The notes: generated by a model from the sequence alone, not told the origin. Positions 9,658-19,510 are shown, counted from the first letter of the stretch. The stretch: DNA of 64,000 nucleotides from Paenibacillus sp. FJAT-29882 (GCF_001510645.1 NZ_LMVB01000002.1:310001-374000); one strand, 5' to 3'. A program made the numbers and translations.

Positions 9658-10365
9658 CTAGATGGTCATTTTCCATCCTGATAAAGTCAGCCAGCTTTCC
9701 TTTTCCTTATAATCAGGCATCATTTTTCCAACAAGGCGCCAGAAGGATCGGTCGTGATTCATATGAACCATATGGCACATTTCATGAACGACTACATAGT
9801 CGATTACCTCCCGTGGTGCCATTGCCAGTCTCCAATTAAACGTTAACTGCCGTTTTGAATCACAGGTGCCCCAGGTAGTTTTACTATCCGTAATACGAAC
9901 AGAACCTGTTTTTGTTTTGAAATTCCGCTGATAGGAGCATATGCTCTTCTCCACTAGATCCTTACACTGCTGGTAATAAAATCGTTTTAAAGCTTGTTTT
10001 ATTTTTTCAGTGTCAGACCGCTTTACATAAATATGTAACTTTTCTTCTTTAAACACTACATGGTCTTGCGTTATATTTATATCTTGAAAGATCTCTATTG
10101 GATAGGTCTTTCCCATATAAAGAAAACTCTCACCATACTCATAGACCTTTTTCTGTGGTCCTTGCAGCCTATCCCGCATTTCTTTTAATTTTTGCTGAAT
10201 AAGATCCCACTTATCCTCTAATAACTGAAGTACTCTGCCATTAGGTGTCCCTTTCGGAGCTTGAACTTCAATATTTCCATAACTGTCTATTGTAATCCCT
10301 ATAGATGTACGATTTTTGTATTTGATTTCAAAACGTATGGTTTCACCTAAGTAGGTATGTATCAT
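9658..10365 (-). CDS. YgjP/DUF45-type zinc metallopeptidase
   Basis: Predicted cytosolic zinc-dependent peptidase of the SprT/WLM-like superfamily. The signature is near the C-terminus: VVHEMCHMVHMNHDRSFW, an HExxH helix with a third His downstream, preceded by the family's TKTGSVRITDSKTTWGTCDS block. 235 residues, typical of YgjP. In other bacteria the family is often found beside type I restriction or nuclease genes, but here it stands alone. An AGGTGATG site precedes the ATG. Substrate unknown. Confidence 0.88.
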   Translation of the reverse strand: MIHTYLGETIRFEIKYKNRTSIGITIDSYGNIEVQAPKGTPNGRVLQLLEDKWDLIQQKLKEMRDRLQGPQKKVYEYGESFLYMGKTYPIEIFQDINITQDHVVFKEEKLHIYVKRSDTEKIKQALKRFYYQQCKDLVEKSICSYQRNFKTKTGSVRITDSKTTWGTCDSKRQLTFNWRLAMAPREVIDYVVVHEMCHMVHMNHDRSFWRLVGKMMPDYKEKESWLTLSGWKMTI

Positions 10366-10541
10366 GTCATCACCTGTATCCTTATCTAATGCATGATCGC
10401 ATCTGATAGCAACTCTTTTAAAACTCTGATTTCTGCTTTTTCGAATAACTCTTCAGTAGTTCATGCTACTGCTATTGAGAGACGGTTCCCTCGTTTCATT
10501 TTGATTCAAGAAAGATACATAAGTGCCTTCCACATAGTCCA

Positions 10542-11666
10542 TTAAATTTCATTCAAAAATGATTGAATAAATGGGATAGCGGCACCAATGGGTACTCCAT
10601 TTGCCAGTGAACGGCTGATATAAATAAATGGGTCATTGCTAGGAAATGCCGTTTTTTCGTTTACTTTTTCATGAAGTGTTTCGATATCATCTTCCGTTAA
10701 ATAAGGAGATAGATAACCGCCTAGAATAAATTCACTGTTCAGAACAAGATGAATATTGTTGATGGAAATGGCTAAATGATCTAAAAAGGAATTCCACCTC
10801 TTCACATAAGAAGGAATTCTGGAACGGACTTGTAGAAAAAAGAAATCTAATGTTTCATCATCATCTAGAAGTGCATGAACAGAGCTAATCGTTTCCATGC
10901 AGCCTTTTTTCCCGCAGTAGCAAGTAGGACCATCAGGAATAATCGTCATATGTTCGACCGTTCCACTATGCCCTTCTTTCCCCATATAAATTTGACTATT
11001 TATGATAATCGCACCCCCAAGGTGCGGACCAATCGATAGATAGACTGCATCGCCAATATCATTTCTTACCCACAACTCTGTTGTTGCCGCACACTTAGCA
11101 TCATGTAAAAACATACATGGATAAGGGAGATACTTTGAAAACACTTCAATATCTAATCCTGTAGCGATTAATATTTTTCCATATGTGATTTTTTTCCCGT
11201 CATTTGACGTTAATCCTTGTACGGCAAAACCAATACCTAGAACCTGCTCATCTATCACATCGAGTGACGAGATGAAAGATTGTACAGCTTGACTTAACTC
11301 TTTATAATAACGATCTTCATTGGAATAATCCATCGCTAGTCTCTCTTGTTGAAAAGCATGACCACGCAAATCAATGGCCAGAATTTGTACGGTCCTCTTC
11401 TGAATCTCTACCCCAATGCTAATCCGAGCCTGAGGGCAAATGGCATAAGCTGTTGCACGCCTTCCCACAGAAGATTCAAACTGCCCGCACTTCTCAATCA
11501 ATTTTTCCTTTTCCAAACGAACGAGATTCTGGGTGATCGTCGGTAAACTCAAATGAAGTTGATTAGCAATTTCTTGTTTCGAAAGCTTCTCATTTTGAAA
11601 AATGAGGTGGTAAATCGATGAATAATTGCTTTTTTTTATATCTTTAAACGTGATGCTATTGTCCAT
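10542..11666 (-). CDS. ROK-family transcriptional repressor (XylR/NagC type)
   Basis: 374 residues: an N-terminal winged helix-turn-helix (about 10-60, LSKQEIANQLHLSLPTITQNLVRL) followed by a ROK kinase-like domain with the zinc motif GxxxxxxxPxGPTCYCGKKGCMETISS (about 240-260). Such proteins repress sugar genes and are released by the cognate sugar. It is divergent from the SDR / FGGY kinase / GPH symporter operon at 11.9-15.6 kb and is almost certainly its regulator. Sites resembling ATTTTATAAA occur just before its own start (11681-11703) and as a palindrome at 11833-11857 over the operon promoter, suggesting autoregulation as well. Confidence 0.9.
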   Translation of the reverse strand: MDNSITFKDIKKSNYSSIYHLIFQNEKLSKQEIANQLHLSLPTITQNLVRLEKEKLIEKCGQFESSVGRRATAYAICPQARISIGVEIQKRTVQILAIDLRGHAFQQERLAMDYSNEDRYYKELSQAVQSFISSLDVIDEQVLGIGFAVQGLTSNDGKKITYGKILIATGLDIEVFSKYLPYPCMFLHDAKCAATTELWVRNDIGDAVYLSIGPHLGGAIIINSQIYMGKEGHSGTVEHMTIIPDGPTCYCGKKGCMETISSVHALLDDDETLDFFFLQVRSRIPSYVKRWNSFLDHLAISINNIHLVLNSEFILGGYLSPYLTEDDIETLHEKVNEKTAFPSNDPFIYISRSLANGVPIGAAIPFIQSFLNEI

Positions 11667-11680
11667 GAAAAAAACACCCC

Positions 11681-11703
11681 ATTTTATAAACTAATTTTAT
11701 AAA
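11681..11703. promoter_or_regulatory. Candidate ROK-regulator half-sites before the repressor gene
   Basis: Two direct copies of ATTTTATAAA, 13 bases apart start to start, 15 bases upstream of the repressor ATG. The same decamer forms the left arm of the palindrome at 11833. Autoregulation is inferred. Confidence 0.45.
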
Positions 11704-11795
11704 AACACTTACTTTAACTCTTCAAATATATCACAAGAACGAATACAATCACAGCTTTGTCATAAAGTATCTGCCAATTATAAATTTTGTATATA

Positions 11796-11824
11796 TTGAC
11801 TATCAGAAAAAATAGCTTTATTAT
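11796..11824 (+). promoter_or_regulatory. Sigma-A promoter of the catabolic operon
   Basis: TTGACT at 11796-11801, a 17-base spacer, TATTAT at 11819-11824. The predicted start of transcription falls inside the palindrome at 11833-11857. Confidence 0.75.
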
Positions 11825-11832
11825 GTAAATGT

Positions 11833-11857
11833 ATTTTATAAAACTGTTTTACAAAAT
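11833..11857. promoter_or_regulatory. Palindromic operator candidate for the ROK repressor
   Basis: 25-base inverted repeat ATTTTATAAAAC-T-GTTTTACAAAAT (11 of 12 positions pair), 8 bases downstream of the -10 box. The position is ideal for steric repression. Confidence 0.7.
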
Positions 11858-11883
11858 AAATTAACAAAAAGGAATTGGGAAAA

Positions 11884-12660
11884 ATGGGGATTATTGAAAA
11901 AATGAGATTGGACGGAAAGAAGATTTTTGTAACAGGAGGGGCAAGAGGTATTGGTAAAAGTGTGGCAACGGCTTTTGCTGAAGCAGGAGCAGATATAGCG
12001 ATTGTGGACCTGGATATTGAGGAAGCCACAAAGACAGCTCAGGAACTTGAAAAAAATAATGGGATTAAGTCAATTGCCATCAAGACAGATGTCACCAACC
12101 CAGCAGATGTAGATGCCATGATCGAAACCATCCTAAAAGCATTTGGTCGTTTAGATGTTGCTTTTTGTAATGCTGGAATCTGCATGAATGTACCAGCAGA
12201 GGAAATGACCTATGAACAGTGGAAAAAAGTCATTGATATTAATCTTACCGGTGTATTTTTAACAGCACAAGCAGCGGGAAAAGTCATGTTAAAACAAGGT
12301 GGCGGTTCGATTATTAATACGGCTTCGATGTCAGGACATATTGTAAATGTGCCGCAACCACAGTGCTCGTACAACGCATCTAAAGCAGGTGTCATCCAGT
12401 TAACCAAATCGCTGGCAGTAGAATGGGCAACAAGAAATGTACGGGTAAATTGTATCAGTCCAGGATATATCGGAACAGAACTTACCTTAAATTCTCCAAA
12501 CCTACAGCCATTGATCGAACAGTGGAATGAAATGGCACCGCTTCACCGAATGGGTAGACCAGAAGAGCTTCAGTCCATTTGTGTTTATCTGGCAGGAGAC
12601 ACGAGCAGCTTTACTACAGGATCTGACTTTATCATCGACGGAGCTTTCACTTGCATTTAA
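11884..12660 (+). CDS. Short-chain dehydrogenase, polyol/ketose oxidoreductase type
   Basis: Classical SDR of 258 residues: Rossmann motif TGGARGIG, NAG motif (CNAGI), catalytic Ser in NTASMSG, YNASK for Tyr and Lys, and the PGYIGTEL segment. An acidic residue after beta-2 (VDLD) suggests NAD(H). Sequence style is close to arabinitol, sorbitol or sorbose-type dehydrogenases. First gene of an operon with an FGGY kinase and GPH symporter, so it probably oxidises a pentitol or reduces a ketose entering that route. ATG at 11884 follows AAAAAGGA by 10 bases; a TTG nine bases upstream and an ATG at 11902 are alternatives. Exact substrate unknown. Confidence 0.88.
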   Translation: MGIIEKMRLDGKKIFVTGGARGIGKSVATAFAEAGADIAIVDLDIEEATKTAQELEKNNGIKSIAIKTDVTNPADVDAMIETILKAFGRLDVAFCNAGICMNVPAEEMTYEQWKKVIDINLTGVFLTAQAAGKVMLKQGGGSIINTASMSGHIVNVPQPQCSYNASKAGVIQLTKSLAVEWATRNVRVNCISPGYIGTELTLNSPNLQPLIEQWNEMAPLHRMGRPEELQSICVYLAGDTSSFTTGSDFIIDGAFTCI

Positions 12661-12688
12661 TAGATTAATAATTCGGGAGGAAGCATCT

Positions 12689-14218
12689 ATGAATTACTTA
12701 CTCGGTACAGATATCGGAACATCCGGTACCAAAACAATCCTAATGGACACGGAAGGAAATTTAATCGCTCAAGATTTACAAGAATACGATGTGCTAACCC
12801 CAAAATCATTATGGGCAGAGCAGTGGCCGGATGTATGGCTGGATGCAACGAAAACATCGATTAAAAACACGGTACAAAAGTCAGGAATACCTGCGGAAAA
12901 AATCCGTGGAATCGCCATTAGCGGGCTTTATGGAGGTTCAGGAATTCCATTGGACGAAAACATGGAACCAGTTAGGCCGTGCATGATTTGGATGGACCGA
13001 AGAGCCGAAGCGGAAACAAAGTGGGTCTTAGATCATATTGGAGAAGAAAAACTCCGCGAAGTTACCCATAATGGAGCTGACCCCTATTACGGCTATACCA
13101 AAATGTTATGGATGAAAAATCACGAACCGGAAAATTGGCAGAAAACCAAGCTCTTTCTCCCACCCAACGATTATGTAATCTATAAACTGACCGGACAAAT
13201 TGCCATTGATTATTCCTCTGCAGGAAATATCGGCGGGATTTTTGATATGAATAATCGAACCTGGTCTAAAGAAATGATGGATGCGATGGGAATTCCACTG
13301 TCGATGATGCCGGAGAAAATCGTGGAATCAACTGATATTGTCGGTGGGTTGACCAAAGAAGCCGCGGCAGAGCTGGGCCTTTCAGAAGGAATGCCTGTGA
13401 TCGCCAGTGGGATTGACAGCGGTGCTGCCAATATCGGCCTAGGCGTATTTGAATCTGGTATTTATGCAGCGGCCATTGGAACTTCGATGTGCGCAGCCTT
13501 AATATCTGATCAACCAGTGAAAGGGAAAGATTTGATTGTTTGGCCGTATTTATTTGATGCGAAAAGACTTTCCTATTATTTTGCCGGAGGAGCTACAGCT
13601 GGAGCGATTGTAAAATGGTTCCGTCAGACGATGTGTCAGTATGAATTGGAAGCAGAAAAAGCGGGCGGAAAAAATGCCTATGATGCGTTAAATGAACAGG
13701 CCGCAGACATTCCTGCTGGAAGCGAAGGGTTGGTTGTCCTTCCTTACTTTATGGGAGAACGAAGTCCTATTTGGGATTCTGATGCAAAAGGTACCATCGT
13801 GGGACTTTCATTGGCACATACAAAGGCTCATATTTATCGTGCCTTTCTGGAAGCGGTTGCCTTTTCTCTACGAGATGCGATTGAAGCGACCGGAGAAAAT
13901 ATAGGCGAATATATCTTACTTGCCGGTGGTGTAACAAAATCAAAATTATGGAGACAAATCTTTGCTGATGTCACAGGCTATCCAGTGGTCTGCCCGATTC
14001 ATGATGTAGAAGCAAATATGGGCGATGTCATGCTTGCTGGTATTGGTACAGGTCTTCTCTCTTATGAAGATGTGAAGAAATGGCAGGTTCTCGATCAGAA
14101 AATCATGCCTAATAAAGAGAATCATAAGAAATATAATGACTATTACCAAGTTTATAAATCAATCTATCAAAATTTAAAGTCTAATATGAAAACATTGACA
14201 AGACTTTCTGCAACATAA
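12689..14218 (+). CDS. FGGY-family carbohydrate kinase (xylulokinase-like)
   Basis: ATP-dependent sugar kinase of 509 residues, the usual xylulokinase length. Motifs: phosphate-1 GTDIGTSGTKTILMD at the N-terminus, WMDRRAE substrate region, catalytic Asp in VIASGIDSGAANIGLG, and LLAGGVTKSKLWRQIFADVTG for adenosine binding. ATG at 12689 with CGGGAGG 8 bases upstream is clearly the start; an upstream in-frame start would overlap the SDR gene. Second gene of the operon. With the neighbouring dehydrogenase it suggests polyol to ketose to ketose-phosphate, e.g. D-xylulose or D-ribulose; the exact sugar cannot be read from sequence. Confidence 0.9.
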   Translation: MNYLLGTDIGTSGTKTILMDTEGNLIAQDLQEYDVLTPKSLWAEQWPDVWLDATKTSIKNTVQKSGIPAEKIRGIAISGLYGGSGIPLDENMEPVRPCMIWMDRRAEAETKWVLDHIGEEKLREVTHNGADPYYGYTKMLWMKNHEPENWQKTKLFLPPNDYVIYKLTGQIAIDYSSAGNIGGIFDMNNRTWSKEMMDAMGIPLSMMPEKIVESTDIVGGLTKEAAAELGLSEGMPVIASGIDSGAANIGLGVFESGIYAAAIGTSMCAALISDQPVKGKDLIVWPYLFDAKRLSYYFAGGATAGAIVKWFRQTMCQYELEAEKAGGKNAYDALNEQAADIPAGSEGLVVLPYFMGERSPIWDSDAKGTIVGLSLAHTKAHIYRAFLEAVAFSLRDAIEATGENIGEYILLAGGVTKSKLWRQIFADVTGYPVVCPIHDVEANMGDVMLAGIGTGLLSYEDVKKWQVLDQKIMPNKENHKKYNDYYQVYKSIYQNLKSNMKTLTRLSAT

Positions 14219-14265
14219 TTTGAGCATATGCTTTACCAATTTTAAAATAAGGATATGTGATAACA

Positions 14266-15612
14266 ATGAATAAATGGAAAAAAAGAATTGGATACGGGGC
14301 GGGCGACTTCGCCTGCAACCTCGTATTTAGTACAATGGCGTCTTACCTGTTGTTTTTTTATACAGATGTCTTTGGAATCTCCGCAACCGTTGCTGGTACC
14401 TTAATGTTAGTAACCAAAATCATTGATGCTTTTGCCGATACCGGAATGGGATTATTGGTTGACCGAACTCGGACTAGATGGGGACAAGGAAGACCCTACT
14501 TCATAATTGGAGCCATTCCGTTTGCTGTCTTTACGATCATGACCTTTATGGTTCCGGATTTTAGTATGTCAGGAAAAATTCTCTGGGCGTATATCACATA
14601 TTGCTTGTTGAATATTGCTTATACGGTGGTTAATATCCCATTAAATACGATTGTACCGAGGTTAACTTCCGATAACCACGAACGAAACTGGTTAGTATCG
14701 ACTCGTATGATTTGCGCGTTAATTGGAACCGCTTTAGTTATGTCGATTACGACACCAATGGTGAATTTCTTCGGTCAAGGCGATAACCAAAAAGGTTATT
14801 TCATTACGATGACCGTTTATGGCATTGTCGCAGTGCTCGTATTTGTGTTTACCTTCATGAATACTAAAGAGGTGGTTCCGCCAACCGTTCAACCTGGGAA
14901 ATCCTCTTTTAAACAGGATTTTAAAGGATTGACTGGCCCTGCCGTTATTTTCTTTATCTTGAATTTTCTCTATTTTGGTCTTTTTGTCATTAGAAATACA
15001 ACCGTTATCTACTATTTCACGTATAATTTGGGCCGTACAGATTGGCTGACGTTTGTAGGCCTTTTCGGTATTCTCTCTGGTCTGCCAATACTGCTAATAT
15101 TGCCCTGGCTGCAGAAGAAAATGCCGAAGAAAAATGTATTGCTTTTAAGTACAGCTATTTATATTGTTGGAGATCTTGTCATTTATTTTGGAAAGTCATC
15201 ACCTGGCTTGCTGATTACCGGTTTAGCCATTACCGGGCTTGGGATCTATGGCATCTTCGGCACCACTTTTGCGATTCAGCCAGATGTTATTGATTATTCA
15301 GAGTACAAAAATAATCGAAGCATTGCGGGGATGATTGCCGCTTTCCAAGGATTTTTTGTAAAAGTAAGCCTAGGCCTTGGAAGTGCAATTGTAGGCGTTA
15401 TTTTGAAAATGGGCGGTTATATTCCTAATGGTAAACAAACTGCAACCGCTTTAAATTATATTGAAACAAGCTTTATCTGGATACCACTTATCATCTGTGT
15501 ACTAATCGCGATCACCATGATTCCCTACAAACTCGATGATAAACGGGCAGAAATGGACATAGAACTTGAACGCCGCCGATCAGGCGCAGCGCCAATTCAA
15601 AATATTAGGTGA
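14266..15612 (+). CDS. GPH-family sugar:cation symporter
   Basis: Twelve-helix major-facilitator transporter of the glycoside-pentoside-hexuronide family (MelB/XynP relatives). N-terminal KRIGYGAGDFACNLVF and the loop DRTRTRWGQGRPYFIIGAIP are diagnostic, as is the mid-protein QPDVIDYSEYKNNRSIAGM. 448 residues. The ATG at 14266 is chosen over an in-frame GTG at 14257 because AAGGA at 14249 is too close to the GTG. Third gene of the operon; it should import the substrate of the adjacent dehydrogenase/kinase. A hairpin terminator follows. Confidence 0.9.
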   Translation: MNKWKKRIGYGAGDFACNLVFSTMASYLLFFYTDVFGISATVAGTLMLVTKIIDAFADTGMGLLVDRTRTRWGQGRPYFIIGAIPFAVFTIMTFMVPDFSMSGKILWAYITYCLLNIAYTVVNIPLNTIVPRLTSDNHERNWLVSTRMICALIGTALVMSITTPMVNFFGQGDNQKGYFITMTVYGIVAVLVFVFTFMNTKEVVPPTVQPGKSSFKQDFKGLTGPAVIFFILNFLYFGLFVIRNTTVIYYFTYNLGRTDWLTFVGLFGILSGLPILLILPWLQKKMPKKNVLLLSTAIYIVGDLVIYFGKSSPGLLITGLAITGLGIYGIFGTTFAIQPDVIDYSEYKNNRSIAGMIAAFQGFFVKVSLGLGSAIVGVILKMGGYIPNGKQTATALNYIETSFIWIPLIICVLIAITMIPYKLDDKRAEMDIELERRRSGAAPIQNIR

Positions 15613-15699
15613 TCCATATGGACAGCTCTTTTGCAAAACTATCATAATTTAAGAAGAATAATATAAATCGAATGTCCCCGACTAATCGGTATAGTGTGA

Positions 15700-15731
15700 A
15701 AGCGGAGAGCAATGTCTCTCTGCTTCTTCTT
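15700..15731 (+). terminator. Terminator of the catabolic operon
   Basis: AGCGGAGAG ... CTCTCTGCT hairpin (8 of 9 pairs) followed by a T-rich tract, about 90 bases beyond the symporter stop. The rest of 15613-15912 shows nothing. Confidence 0.65.
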
Positions 15732-15912
15732 ACTGTTATCCCCTTTTATAGATTTTACCCTGCATAAAACGTCATGCATATGAAATCAATTACTATTAAA
15801 GTAGTTATAAGGATAAAGCTTTGAAACCGTAAAATTCAGAGAAGTGTCTTAAAACACATTAGCCAGAATACCCACTTACACGCTCTTCTTATTTTGCTGT
15901 TGCTTAACAGTT

Positions 15913-16125
15913 TCATATAAAATTTAGGATTTTTTTGGTCTCAAGTGAGGAAATCATAGCTGCGTAGTTCAGTTCAACAAGTCTACCAAAATACGATTTC
16001 TTCGTTACCACAGCGAAGATCGGATCAATGTCGATGTTAGAAAAAATAGCCTCAAAACGGTGGGTAGGTTCTAAATCAAATAATCCTTGTAGTCCAAATA
16101 GGCTTCCTTGCCGTATAATAGTCAT
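15913..16125 (-). pseudogene. N-terminal remnant of an IS1182-family transposase
   Basis: 70 codons with a strong GGAGG site before the ATG. MTIIRQGSLFGLQGLFDLEP and the following FEAIFSNIDIDPIFAVVTKKSYFG segment, then LNYAAMISSL, match the conserved N-terminus of IS1182-type DDE transposases, which run to about 450 residues. After SL the family sequence stops and an unrelated tail leads to a stop codon, so the catalytic part is lost. No terminal inverted repeats could be placed. Presumably non-functional. Confidence 0.75.
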
Positions 16126-16452
16126 AGGGGGTCTTCCTCCAGTCTTATAAGTTTGTTGTGGTGACTACTTATTTCTACATTCTGGGGAGGTACTCCTTTT
16201 TTTGTTCCCTATAGTCCTTAAGGCTCTAAGGGTAAAATTGATTCAATATAATTTTTTTAATTGCAGTATTTTGGTAAAATTTAAGAAAGGCGTTATTCCG
16301 TATATATTACACATTAATTGTACAGTTCTTTATCGAATCAAGGGCCGTCAATGATCATGCGCATTAAATATTCTCAATTTTCAAATGGTTCACACTATTA
16401 AAATAATTATCTTTTAGGAAAACCCCTAAACGATGAAAGGAGATGAAACTCA
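16126..16452. other. Gap between transposase remnant and hybrid kinase
   Basis: AT-rich leader of the kinase gene. No convincing -35/-10 pair or hairpin was found; only the AAAGGAGATGA ribosome-binding site at 16435-16445 is clear. Confidence 0.5.
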
Positions 16453-19431
16453 TTGGAGAAATTCAAGAAACCTTCAATATTAATTACATTGGTCTATACA
16501 TTCGTTTATTATTTGTTGATTATACTATGGCCAACAAACCTATTAGGAATTGGATTAATTGCAATTTTAGGTCCATTGATTGCAATTACATTTATAGGTA
16601 TAGCCAGTTATCATATAAAGGAAAAAGAGGAGAAAAGATTTTGGCTCATTCTCTGCCTAGCATTATTTAGTCAATTTATTGGGGAATTAATATGGAGATA
16701 CCACCAGTTTGTTTTAAACGAGTACAACCCATTCCCAGGTTGGGACAATTTATTTTATGCCATGTTTAGTATTATATACAGTATTGCTGTAATTTATAAA
16801 ATGTTTACAAAAAAAGTGAAATATCGAACAATTCAACTTTTTTTTAATTCCTTTATATTTATGACTGTGTTAACAACAATATCGTGGGTTTATTTCTTAA
16901 AACCATTTTTACATAATTCTGAAATATCCACTTTTAAACTCATTATCTCGGTAACTTATCCGGTAGCTATTTTAGGGGTTATGTTTAGTATTGCGTTACT
17001 TTTCTTTTTTAATAAAGGGATTTTTTCGCCTAAAATCATATTTTTAAATGGTATAGCAATGATTATTTACACCATTGTAGATTGTTTTTGGTTATTCTAT
17101 TCAATTACTTCTACATTTGATCTTTTGTCACCTTTAAACCCAGTATGGAATTTCTGTCTATTATTAATAGGTATATCAAGTTTTTATTCTGTCAAAATGA
17201 AGGATAATCTATCACAAGAAAAAAAAGAGCATGAAAAACCGTTCTACAGACTGTTTAATATATTACCGTATTTTAGTTTGCTGATTTTCATCATTCTTGG
17301 TATGACCAAAAAAGAAGATTACTCAAGTTTTGTAATAGGTGGAGCATTTATTCTTTTATTTATTGTCATTCGACAAGTCATTACAATTTTTGAAAATGAA
17401 TCCTTAGTTCGTCAACTTAAAATTAGAACAGAAGAACTCGAAATGACCCAACTTGAACTGATTGAACTAAAAAATATTGCAGAGAAACAAAGCTGGATAA
17501 AAACAAAAATTGCTGAAATTGCTACGATGCATTCAGGGATAGCTGATTTAAACTCTTTAGCAAATCTGTTCATATCAAAAGTCACGCCTATGGTTGAAGG
17601 ATCTTATGGGGTTTTCTATATAAAAAATGAAGAAGGAACTGAAAGGCTTTTCCAAAAAGTAGCTGCTTATGCTTATAATCAACAGAACATTGGTGCAGAG
17701 AGCTTTCGTTTAGGAGAGGGTCTTGTAGGACAGTGCGCATTAGAGAATCGTATGATTCTGCTAGACCGAGTGCCTGAGAATTATATTAAAATTACTTCTG
17801 GTATTGGTAAAGCATCACCATCAGCCATTTTGATTATACCAGTAAAATTTGAAGGAGAAGTTTTAGCTGTTATTGAATTAGCTTCATTTAAATCTTTTAA
17901 TACTGAAGAACAAATGCTGCTAAAAGAATTAATGGACAATCTCGGTGTCAATATAAACAGTATACTAAGAAATATGCAGTTTAAAAAGCTGCTCCAAGAG
18001 TCACAGGCTTTAACAGAAGAACTGCAAAGCCACTCTGAAGAGCTTCAATTGCAGCAAGAAGAGTTAAAAACAGTTAATGAGCAACTTGAAGAACAAATTG
18101 AACAGTCTGAACAGAAGACAAGAGAGGTAGAGAAAGTACAAAGCATTCTTGAAGAAAAGGCACAACAGTTAGCCATTAGTTCTCAATATAAATCAGAATT
18201 TCTTGCTAATATGTCCCACGAGCTGCGCACACCGCTCAATAGCTTACTGATTCTAGCCCAATTGCTAGCTGAAAATGCCAATGGAAACCTGACTTCAAAA
18301 CAAGTCAATTATGCGGAAACTATTTTTTCTTCAGGAAACGATCTGTTACATTTGATAAATGACATTTTAGATATAGCAAAAGTGGAAGCAGGGAAAATGG
18401 AAATTAATATTAATGAAGTATTACTTAGCGACGTTAAGGATTTTGTGGAAGCACAATTTACCCCTGTTGCACGTAAGAAAAATATAGAGTTCAACATTCT
18501 TCTTGATTCTAATTTGCCCAAATCGATTCATACCGATAAGCAGCGTTTACAGCAAATTTTGAAGAATTTATTATCGAATGCATTTAAATTTACTGACCAT
18601 GGTTCTGTTTCATTCATCATTGAAAAAGTAAAAAAAGAATCACTTACAAACTTGCAGACGTTAACTCATTTAGAATTTGAACTTGCATTTTCCGTTAAGG
18701 ATACGGGAATTGGTATACCGGCAGAAAAACAGGGCAATATTTTTGACGCTTTTAAACAAGCTGATGGAACCATTAGCCGCAAATATGGTGGAACAGGATT
18801 AGGACTTTCCATTAGCCGGGAAATCTCTCACTTATTAGGTGGCTTTATTGAAGTTGAAAGTACAGTGGGCCAAGGAAGTATTTTTTCTTTATTTTTACCG
18901 AATCAAAATAATATAAACACAAATAGATTATCTCTAGCTGAAGCAGAGGTAGCTACGGGGCTTTTTGAAGATTCCAGTTCCGCAACATCGGCCCCATCTG
19001 TGACTCGATTACAAGATGATGAACCATGGATAGGTTTGCTTGAAAGAAGGGAATTGTTAGAGGGAAGAAAAATACTTTTAGTTGATGATGATATCCGAAA
19101 TATATTTGCATTATCATCAGCACTTGAAAGTTATCAAGTTGAAGTATTGTTTGCGGAAAATGGAGAGGAAGGTATCGCAATTTTACAAAGTAATCCAGAC
19201 ATCGAACTAATTCTCATGGATATTATGATGCCTAAGATGGATGGATTCCAGACAATTCAATTTATACGACAAATTCCTGAATTCAATAATCTTCCTATTA
19301 TTGCACTTACAGCTAAGGCAATGAAATATGATCGAGATCAATGTATTGATGCAGGTGCTTCAGATTATATTAGTAAGCCAGTAATCATGGAACAATTATT
19401 ATCTATTATGCACGTATGGCTATACAAATAG
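16453..19431 (+). CDS. Membrane-bound hybrid sensor histidine kinase / response regulator
   Basis: 992 residues. About ten transmembrane helices (residues 8-310), a GAF-like sensor domain (about 345-500), a Gln/Glu-rich coiled coil (510-580), a HisKA dimerisation domain with the phospho-acceptor His near 589 (ANMSHELRTPLN), an HATPase domain (NLLSNAFKFTDHG, DTGIGIP, GGTGLGLSI), and a C-terminal receiver (LLVDDD, phospho-acceptor Asp near 923 in LILMDIMMPKMDG, Lys in YISKPV). No HPt domain and no separate output regulator lie beside it. The start is TTG at 16453, fixed by AAAGGAGATGA 8 bases upstream. A terminator follows. Signal and target are unknown. Confidence 0.92.
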   Translation: MEKFKKPSILITLVYTFVYYLLIILWPTNLLGIGLIAILGPLIAITFIGIASYHIKEKEEKRFWLILCLALFSQFIGELIWRYHQFVLNEYNPFPGWDNLFYAMFSIIYSIAVIYKMFTKKVKYRTIQLFFNSFIFMTVLTTISWVYFLKPFLHNSEISTFKLIISVTYPVAILGVMFSIALLFFFNKGIFSPKIIFLNGIAMIIYTIVDCFWLFYSITSTFDLLSPLNPVWNFCLLLIGISSFYSVKMKDNLSQEKKEHEKPFYRLFNILPYFSLLIFIILGMTKKEDYSSFVIGGAFILLFIVIRQVITIFENESLVRQLKIRTEELEMTQLELIELKNIAEKQSWIKTKIAEIATMHSGIADLNSLANLFISKVTPMVEGSYGVFYIKNEEGTERLFQKVAAYAYNQQNIGAESFRLGEGLVGQCALENRMILLDRVPENYIKITSGIGKASPSAILIIPVKFEGEVLAVIELASFKSFNTEEQMLLKELMDNLGVNINSILRNMQFKKLLQESQALTEELQSHSEELQLQQEELKTVNEQLEEQIEQSEQKTREVEKVQSILEEKAQQLAISSQYKSEFLANMSHELRTPLNSLLILAQLLAENANGNLTSKQVNYAETIFSSGNDLLHLINDILDIAKVEAGKMEININEVLLSDVKDFVEAQFTPVARKKNIEFNILLDSNLPKSIHTDKQRLQQILKNLLSNAFKFTDHGSVSFIIEKVKKESLTNLQTLTHLEFELAFSVKDTGIGIPAEKQGNIFDAFKQADGTISRKYGGTGLGLSISREISHLLGGFIEVESTVGQGSIFSLFLPNQNNINTNRLSLAEAEVATGLFEDSSSATSAPSVTRLQDDEPWIGLLERRELLEGRKILLVDDDIRNIFALSSALESYQVEVLFAENGEEGIAILQSNPDIELILMDIMMPKMDGFQTIQFIRQIPEFNNLPIIALTAKAMKYDRDQCIDAGASDYISKPVIMEQLLSIMHVWLYK

Positions 19432-19462
19432 GTCAATGAATACATGGAAAATAATAAAATTA

Positions 19463-19505
19463 AGACCTTTTATGTTTAATTGATAGAAACATAAAAGGTC
19501 TTTTT
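19463..19505 (+). terminator. Terminator of the hybrid kinase gene
   Basis: Long hairpin AGACCTTTTATGTTT...AAACATAAAAGGTCT followed by TTTTT, 30 bases after the stop. Confidence 0.9.
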
Positions 19506-19510
19506 ATATA

